This document shows positions 56,865 to 64,000 of a stretch of 64,000 nucleotides of DNA, in pieces. Every line of letters begins with the position of its first letter. Position 1 is the stretch's first letter. The position numbers and the translations under genes are program-made. Location of the stretch: positions 20,073,971 to 20,137,970 of the forward strand of contig NC_003070.9 of NCBI RefSeq assembly GCF_000001735.4, written 5' to 3'. The notes under the pieces are model-generated. The model was not told the DNA's origin and searched no databases. It saw only the letters and a program-made list of their open reading frames with translations. The DNA comes from Arabidopsis thaliana. Lineage: Eukaryota; Streptophyta; Magnoliopsida; Brassicales; Brassicaceae.

Positions 56865-58392
56865 GTGAAGCTGTCTAATTCCTATAGCTGGTCTGAAATC
56901 TCTCATTTTTTGTATAAAAATAAAAACAAAAACACCATATTTTTGGCTATACACAGACATAGTTTGTCTCTGATTCTTACTGCTAATGCACATTTTTTTT
57001 GGTAGTAGCGAGATCTTTGTGACTTGTCATCTTTACTCAAAATTTATCACCCAAGTTTCAATATATAGTTACTAGTATATATTATAGTATGATCATTTCT
57101 GGTTTTTGATTTCTTGATTAGAGATATGTATTGCTATATTGTTTTATTATTGTTAGAATCATTTGTGTTTTTTTGCAAAAGTATATATATCCTTTTAACA
57201 CTTTAAAATGTTTGCACAAAAAAAAAAATGGTATGGTATGCGCTGGATATTGAAAAGTTGCAATTATTGCAGTGTAGTGATAAATGACCTATAATGTAAC
57301 ATGGAATATCATATGATTTGATGTTTTGAAAATGAGAGCATGAGAAACGTGATAGAATTAAAGATGGTAAATTCTTAGTATTATTTTAATGCTTGGTCTA
57401 AGTAACTACTCCCTCTGTTTCATAATATAAGTTGTTTTGGAACAATTTTTTTGTTTTACTATATAAGTTGTTTTCAAGTTTCTATACAAATTATATATTA
57501 TTTTAATATTTTATGATTATTTATGTTATGTAGTCTCTTTTGTGATTAGTAGAATTTTTTAAAAGTAAATATTTTTAATTTGCGTGTTTTTATTTAAAAC
57601 AATTTATATTGTAAAACAGATGGAATATTATTATAGGCTATAGGCCTATAGCTAATGTTTGGATCTAACTGCTAACGTTGTAAGATTCATAAAACACCGG
57701 CCACTTACAATCCCACGTTTTTTTTAAAAATATTACGTTCTTTCCTGGAATTACCCATATACACGTTTTTTTTGTTATCTTCGTGCTCAACTGTTTACAA
57801 AAGTATACTGTATTCGGGAAGGTGAAAAAAGATAAAATTATTTCGGAACATCTAATATACTAACACAATAAATGAAATTAAAAATATATTTGTAAAGACA
57901 TTAAAGATGGCAAATATATCTGTCCACACCACATTTTAATTCTTTTTTATATCATTAGTCTATAACATTTGATTAAGTTTCACGTTTTAGAAAAGTGATT
58001 ATGTATAAACTAAAAATATAAATAGATTACTTTACAACAAACTTTTTTTTAGCATTTTACATTTGTTCATTTAACAACAACTATAACATATTGAATTCGA
58101 GTTTTTTTTTCCTTTTCCCAATCATTCCATTGAATGTATGAGTTTAGGTCTTAGGGTTATTTTCTGATGAATAGCAAAAGTAGTAATTCCCGACAAGAAA
58201 TTGGCCAATGTCGAAAAAGTCAAATTCCACATTTTAATTGAGACATAAAAGACACATCACTCAATACAGTAAAATATCTACTTTTATATATTCCCAAAAA
58301 CCATTCGGCTTCTGCTTCCACTTCATCTCTCTCTCTCTCTCCCTTCTCACATTTCTCTCCACTCAGATTTCCAATTCCTAAAGATAGAGAGA
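56865..58392. other. Intergenic between eIF2B-alpha and the FLZ gene, copy B
   Basis: Counterpart of 44300-45827, with the MITE and the (TC)n leader tract (58324-58345). Confidence 0.5.
57406..57631. mobile_element. Stowaway-like MITE, copy B
   Basis: Same element as 44841-45066 carried along by the segmental duplication; not an independent insertion. Confidence 0.72.
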
Positions 58393-58872
58393 ATGACTAA
58401 AATCTCTGTTGGATTGCAACTTGTGACAAGAGATTCGAGGGAAAAACTAAACAATATAGTGATCAAATCTTCACTGAGACTAAACCGATCCAATCCAAAC
58501 ATCTCGGAGCTTTGTTTCCTTAAAACATGTCATCTCTGCAATAAACAACTCCATCAAGACAAAGATGTTTACATGTACAGGTACGATATTTTTTTTTTTT
58601 TATTACTATATTATATACTCTTTGTAAACGAAAGATGTTCTGTTCTTGATTCTCAATTTTTTTTTTTTGTTGAAAACAGAGGAGATTTGGGATTTTGTAG
58701 TAGAGAGTGCAGAGAAAGTCAGATGTTGATTGATGATAGAAAAGAACTAGAGGCTTCGACGAAGATGATGTTGGCTTCGTACAGACGATGTAATAACGGC
58801 GCCGGAAAAAGCGAGTCTCGGAATTTGTTTGATGATCTCCGGCGACGACGTCAATTATTTATAGTTCCTTGA
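58393..58872 (+). CDS. FCS-like zinc finger (FLZ, DUF581) protein, copy B
   Basis: Exons 58393-58580 and 58680-58872, 126 residues, translation identical to copy A. Its 3' neighbour here is the complete RAP2.12 gene, as in the ancestral order. I recall At1g53903. Confidence 0.94.
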   Translation: MTKISVGLQLVTRDSREKLNNIVIKSSLRLNRSNPNISELCFLKTCHLCNKQLHQDKDVYMYRYDIFFFLLLYYILFVNERCSVLDSQFFFFVENRGDLGFCSRECRESQMLIDDRKELEASTKMMLASYRRCNNGAGKSESRNLFDDLRRRRQLFIVP

Positions 58873-60074
58873 GGCTTCTTTAAGCAATATCTAATTATAG
58901 TTTTTTTGGTTACACATCTTATGAAAGTTATTAGTAAAAGAAAGAGAATTAAATTGTATCTCCGGTTGTCATTTTTCAAAATCTTAAATGTTAATTGGAC
59001 AGTTTATGTGGTGATCTCATTCTCAGGTGGTTTAATTACTGATTTAGTAAAAATGCTCATTAATTAGTTAGGTTAATTGTAGCTGTTGACCAAAAATAAA
59101 GATTACTTGTAGTCACACGTTAATTAGTGAGATAATTAAATGATACAAAGTGTCATATGAGATATGACTCATATTTCATAACTAAATCTGATTAATTCGA
59201 AGAACATTTTAATATTCAGATTGGATCGTGACATGATGGATATGAACTGGATAAAGAATTATTTTAAAGAAGAAAATCTCTCTGATAAATAAATTATTCG
59301 ATTTGCTTCTTTTTTTTTTATGTATGGGAGATATTTTAAATGTATGTGACAGGGACATAGACACTCTTTGGTTGAGAAGATATGAACAACTCATTTAGTC
59401 ACGTGTTGAATATGTACAGGCCAAAATACTGTATTTTAAACAATTGGAATTATTGTTTTACTTGTCAAGTGATCACTTTGTTCAACCCAATTCCCCAACT
59501 AATTTATTGTTTTATAGTGTCACACTGTCACGAGTAACTAAGCAGGTTCGTGGTCTCGGCCCAATTAAAAGGCCAATCAATTAAACTAAATGCAAGTGCC
59601 TATAACTCGACCTATGAAGCCCACTATCTTAGCGATTCGGCCCAAAAAGACAACTTGCCTTGTGTAAAATGATTTCACTTTGTATCCATCCAATGATTCC
59701 AATTAATGAGAAGTTATGTTCAGATTTAAGAATTCCAGTTAGTGAACAAAAAATCAACTACTGGAATTTGTTTTGCTTCTTATAAATTTGGTTAGAAAAA
59801 CAAAACATAAGGTTTATATCTATAAACACAAAGAAATTGTACTAATGTACAGTTCCGAAACGAGTATAGTCAATTATTAAAAGTTAAAATAGTGAAACAA
59901 ATAATTGCTCCATGAATGACATATTGACATCATTATCTGTTTCTTTGAGATAAGCTAATTTAGGAACTTGTCTCAATCCTGTAAAATGATTTGGACCCTA
60001 CCTATTTTATTCATCTGTCTTTCTTTGCGTTCACAATTTGATCTTAATATATAAATATATAGTACATGATTGCA

Positions 60075-60117
<43 letters not shown>

Positions 60118-61271
60118 GTATAACTATACACGTATGAAGTTGAATTTTATAAAATAAAATTTTCTTTTAACTGAATTTCCAATAGTTGTTTATACATAAT
60201 TTAGAAAGTTGCAACCATAAAATATATTTCACCATAAAACAACAAAATATGGTTTCCACGTACACATACACATAACACATACCTACTGAATATTCCGTAA
60301 TTTACGATGCCTGATAATTTGGACCTAATAAAGTTAGTTAAGAGTAAACAGAATTACAAGGAAATTTTAAATTGAGTTTAAGAAAACTAGTAATTGATTT
60401 GGAATGCTAGTTATCAAACAAAAGGACAAATATATTTTTCGGATTATTTTTAATAACTTTTTTGTTTGTCACGAAACGACAAAAGCTTTGTCATAAAAAC
60501 CAAATCCTATCAACTTGCTCAAAAAGCTTCAATAATATCGTACGTGTCCTGCACACGCAGATTCATAAATGTGTTTCTATGCTTTTACAATTTTAGCCTT
60601 ATGCATAACAGCATAAGGTCTTAATGGTCCTCTCTCCTAATCAAAATTACATTCAAAAGTTGTTGTATAGTTTTTCATTATATTTTCAATAATTCATTTA
60701 TTTTGTGCCTATGTTAAAACATTTTCATAATTCATTTATAATATTATTTAAATTTAAATGTTAAATATCTGTTCTGCGTTGGCTACTCCTGAATGCAAAC
60801 AACATTGCAAAAGTATTTAGTTGTGTTTTTAATGCCTAATCACATTAATAGATACTAGATCTAAGGGAAATAGACTTTATGAAAAAATCAATTGACGTTA
60901 GGTAAAAATTTGTTTAGACTATTTTTGTCTACCAGCAGACAACTCTGACTAAATTTTTAATCTTATTTACTGCAACTAACTATTAATAAACTAATAAAAT
61001 CCTAATTTACAATATAGATCTACAGTAAATGAATATAAAAGTCTGGTAGTACCGTAAATAGTACATCAAGATAAGGGTATAATAGTAAACAACCATCGTA
61101 CTCGCTTCATCTTTTATTTTACTCTAAAATCTCTTTCTGAAGAAAACAACAAAGCAAAGCGTTGAAGAGAGAAGAAGAAGCAAAGATATAACCCCCAAAA
61201 GTATCAATTAGTTTCCATTTTCGCCGCTAAGATTCTGTTTTCGAACATTTACACCCTCAAGAATCGCCGCC
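58873..61271. promoter_or_regulatory. Upstream region of the intact RAP2.12, copy B
   Basis: Same as 46308-48706, including the (TA)n tract at 60077-60109 and the GAAGAAG-rich leader. The core promoter is within the last few hundred bases. I see no obvious TATA box. Confidence 0.45.
60077..60109. repeat. (TA)n microsatellite, copy B
   Basis: Partner of 47512-47544. Confidence 0.9.
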
Positions 61272-62611
61272 ATGTGTGGAGGAGCTATAATATCCGATTT
61301 CATTCCACCGCCGAGGTCTCGCCGTGTTACTAGCGAGTTTATTTGGCCGGATCTGAAGAAGAATTTGAAAGGATCGAAGAAAAGCTCGAAGAATCGTTCG
61401 AATTTCTTCGATTTTGACGCTGAGTTCGAAGCTGATTTCCAAGGTTTCAAAGATGATTCGTCTATCGATTGCGATGATGATTTCGACGTCGGTGATGTTT
61501 TCGCCGATGTGAAACCATTCGTTTTCACTTCGACTCCAAAACCCGCCGTCTCCGCCGCTGCGGAAGGTAAATATTTAGGGATTGACTTTAGTTTGAGCGA
61601 TTGAATTGGTTAGAAATTAAGTTTCGATTCTATTTAGCTCTGTTCATAGATACCTTTATCTGCTTACGATTTTGATTGTTGTATAAAGCATGAGGTTTGA
61701 TTTGTGTGATATTTATATGCATATGAGGTTGAGTGATGAGACTTGATTTGTGTGATGAGATTTGATTAGAGATTGTTGATGAGTTATTTATAGAAGAACT
61801 CTTTTGTTTTGTTGTTGTTTCACTACTAGGTTCAGTTTTTGGTAAGAAAGTTACTGGCTTGGATGGGGACGCTGAGAAATCTGCAAATAGGAAGAGGAAG
61901 AATCAGTACCGAGGGATTAGGCAACGTCCTTGGGGAAAATGGGCTGCTGAGATACGTGATCCAAGGGAAGGTGCTAGAATCTGGCTTGGAACGTTCAAGA
62001 CAGCTGAGGAAGCTGCTAGAGCTTACGATGCTGCAGCGCGGAGAATCCGTGGATCTAAAGCTAAGGTGAATTTCCCTGAAGAAAACATGAAGGCTAATTC
62101 TCAGAAACGCTCTGTGAAGGCTAATCTTCAGAAACCAGTGGCTAAACCTAACCCTAACCCAAGTCCAGCTTTGGTTCAGAACTCGAACATCTCCTTTGAA
62201 AATATGTGTTTCATGGAGGAGAAACACCAAGTGAGCAACAACAACAACAACCAGTTTGGGATGACAAACTCCGTTGATGCTGGATGTAATGGGTATCAGT
62301 ATTTCAGCTCTGACCAGGGTAGTAATTCTTTCGATTGTTCGGAGTTTGGTTGGAGCGATCAAGCTCCGATAACTCCCGACATCTCTTCTGCGGTTATCAA
62401 CAACAACAACTCAGCTCTGTTCTTTGAGGAAGCCAATCCAGCTAAGAAGCTCAAGTCTATGGATTTCGAGACACCTTACAACAACACTGAATGGGACGCT
62501 TCACTGGATTTCCTCAACGAAGATGCTGTAACGACTCAGGACAATGGTGCAAACCCTATGGACCTATGGAGTATTGATGAAATTCATTCCATGATTGGAG
62601 GAGTCTTCTGA
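61272..62611 (+). CDS. RAP2.12: Group VII ERF transcription factor RAP2.12
   Basis: Exons 61272-61566 and 61830-62611, 358 residues, the known length. The N-terminus [16 protein letters not shown] is the group VII N-degron. Cys2 is oxidised by plant cysteine oxidases in air, leading to arginylation and proteasomal decay; in hypoxia the factor is stable and activates fermentation genes. Known work places it at the plasma membrane with acyl-CoA-binding proteins until released. The AP2/ERF DNA-binding domain lies at about 123-180 ([20 protein letters not shown]...[20 protein letters not shown]). The Asn-rich middle and acidic C-terminus ([16 protein letters not shown]) fit an activation domain. 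The right breakpoint of the 12.6-kb duplication is at codon 18, so this is the only complete copy in the window. Confidence 0.98.
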
Positions 62612-63772
62612 AGAGATCCAGTTTCATGTAAATAAGGCTGCATGTTTGTGAGTTTCCCGCATCGTTCGTTTATCAACCTCCAAAACTTTCTAATGTCTGT
62701 TACTTGCATCTTCTTCTGCTGTCTCTGTCTGTCTCTCTCAGGAGTTCCTGTTTGCATTGCGAGAAGCCATGAGCCTCTATCTTGAGGGTAGTTGTGATGA
62801 AGTTAAGTAGAGGCTTATTTTTAGGGGTTGTGGTAGTTTTTGTTTTAGTGAATCTTTTGAATTCGTTTGTGTTTTGTTTTTGTTACTTTATGCCCCAAAA
62901 CTCCTTTAACATTTGTCATAATGTGTTTGAACCTCTCATCTGTTTAATCAAATAAATCTTCTTTGTATGCTACTAAGAGTATGTGAGAACTGTTGAACAT
63001 AACAAAGAAGTCACAAGCTAAGTTTGAACCAAACCGGTTCTCGTAAATTTGTGATCAGAAAAAAAGCGGTGATCAACTGATCATCAAAGTGATTGCCTAG
63101 AGAAGTGCGCCACTTTTGTTATTTTGTGGTACAATGAATCTAGAGGGAACAAACGTTGAAACGACGACGTTAAACGACAGAAGAATCTCTAAAGGTTGAA
63201 CTCTCTTTTTGCAAGTGGTAACTGGTGAGTTTGTGTCTTTCTCGTGACCGTTTCCTTATGATAACAGAAAATAAAAGAGAGTAAATTAACTCTTCTGGAC
63301 AGTTCTGCTTCTTTAGGTCATTTTCACTCTGTATAAATATCTAAGCATTAGCACACATTCTTTATTTTTTACTGAAACATATTTATATGTATTTGGTAAT
63401 TTAATCTACTGATTTTTCATATAAATTGTTGTTAGTTACCGTATTACTGTCAAAATGTAGCCCAAAATGTAAGTGTCAAGGTGCTTTGAGTTGTGTGATG
63501 ACAAGTTTGACATAACATTTGGTTTCTCCTATTATTGTGAAGAAATGAAATTATCTTATGGTGATACTTGCATTAATATTACTAATCAAACCATTTGACT
63601 TCTTTTCAAAAGTCTTTGTATATAAGTGTGGACACACATTTTATATCATAAATAAATACATAGTCTTGTCGACATGTCTATAAGTTAGATTTAAAAAGCA
63701 AATGATTTGGTCTATATAACACACACATCACGAGTCTTTAGAATTTTGTGGTGAATGAGAGAGTCAACTTTA
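62612..63772. other. Intergenic between RAP2.12 and the GDSL lipase
   Basis: RAP2.12 3' untranslated region (to about 62960) followed by AT-rich promoter DNA of the lipase gene. TATATAAGTG at 63618 and TATATAAC at 63713 are TATA-like; the second is 60 bp before the lipase ATG. No gene seen. Confidence 0.5.
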
Positions 63773-64000
63773 ATGGAGAAAGTCACAAGGAGAACTATCT
63801 CCTCCTTCATCTTCTTTATCGTCTCTTCTACCATTCTTTTTCTCGCCGGAAAATCCTCGGCCAAAATTTCTCATAACGGTGACAATAATGTGACGGCCTT
63901 GTTCCTCTTTGGAGACTCTTTCTTGGATGCAGGAAACAATAATTACATTAACACCACTACACTTGACCAAGCCAATTTTCCACCTTATGGTCAAACATTC
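63773..64000 (+). CDS. GLIP5: GDSL-type esterase/lipase, 5' part (GLIP5-like)
   Basis: Starts at the ATG in TTTAATGGAGAAAG and runs off the window end, so only 76 codons are visible. A signal peptide covers about residues 1-28 (TISSFIFFIVSSTILFLAG). Block I of GDSL hydrolases follows: LFLFGDSFLDAGNNNYI, with the catalytic Ser in GDS, then NFPPYGQTF. Secreted GDSL lipases hydrolyse ester bonds of lipids; GLIP members act in defence. The symbol rests on remembered gene order (At1g53920); the family is certain. Confidence 0.9.
   Translation, partial: MEKVTRRTISSFIFFIVSSTILFLAGKSSAKISHNGDNNVTALFLFGDSFLDAGNNNYINTTTLDQANFPPYGQTF

Larger units (their letters stand above)
48761..61325 (+). repeat. 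Segmental duplication, copy B (12,565 bp)
   Basis: Direct tandem copy of 36196-48760, in head-to-tail contact with it. Its right end continues without a break into the full RAP2.12 gene (CTCGCCGT then GTTACTAGCG), so the RAP2.12 promoter of this copy is the one joined to the intact gene. No microhomology is seen at the junction, suggesting end joining. Confidence 0.97.

Noticed and set aside
57406-57631. Second independent MITE insertion
   Set aside because: It is the segmental-duplication copy of 44841-45066, with the same flanks.
1-64000. CRISPR arrays, tRNA or rRNA genes
   Set aside because: Looked for direct-repeat/spacer patterns and tRNA-like cloverleaf motifs. None recognised by eye, and CRISPR is not expected in a plant nuclear genome.

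Overview
The window is plant nuclear DNA. Many of its proteins match what I know of Arabidopsis thaliana chromosome 1 (the At1g53780 to At1g53920 interval), including RAP2.12, PME1, PME2, the proteasome alpha5 subunit PAE1 and eIF2B-alpha. Genes are intron-bearing with GT-AG borders and lie in AT-rich intergenic DNA. Locus names come from memory, not from a search. Exon borders were read by hand.

Layout. 0-4.4 kb (minus): a gene fusing a cyclophilin (CYP59-like) 5' part to a nearly complete 26S proteasome ATPase RPT1; its first exon carries a stop and its 5' leader exon is tandemly duplicated. 5.4-7.4 kb (minus): an F-box gene whose first ~73 codons are the N-terminus of RPT1, with a decayed PAE exon just 3' of it. 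7.9-10.4 kb (plus): a NUMOD3-type protein. 10.7-17.0 kb: a second F-box gene split by a young, whole-looking Ty1/copia element (11191-16281). 17.5-18.5 kb: RING-H2 ATL ligase. 18.7-19.0 kb: F-box relic. 19.5 kb: a small secreted-peptide gene whose tail resembles both CLE and IDA peptides. 19.9-24.6 kb: AT-rich gap. 24.6-29.5 kb: tandem pectin methylesterases PME2 and PME1. 30.2-31.8 kb (minus): PAE1. 33.2-35.5 kb (minus): a remorin.

36.2-61.3 kb is dominated by a 12,565-bp direct tandem duplication (36196-48760 and 48761-61325). The copies look identical by eye. Each holds two LURP-one-related genes, eIF2B-alpha, an FLZ zinc-finger gene, a LINE relic, a MITE and the RAP2.12 promoter. The right breakpoint falls in RAP2.12 exon 1. 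The complete RAP2.12 therefore lies right of copy B, while the A/B junction carries a promoter-bearing 5' stub that encodes the oxygen-sensing N-degron on a 35-residue reading frame. An older, diverged duplication of a LURP gene plus the eIF2B-alpha first exon is nested inside each copy. The window ends in a GDSL lipase (GLIP5-like).

Theme: the segment has been reshaped repeatedly by local duplication and gene-fragment fusion. Examples are two RPT1 chimeras, a stray PAE exon, tandem PMEs, three related F-box loci, intronic duplications and nested segmental duplications. Most intact genes act independently (proteolysis, cell-wall pectin, translation initiation, hypoxia signalling).
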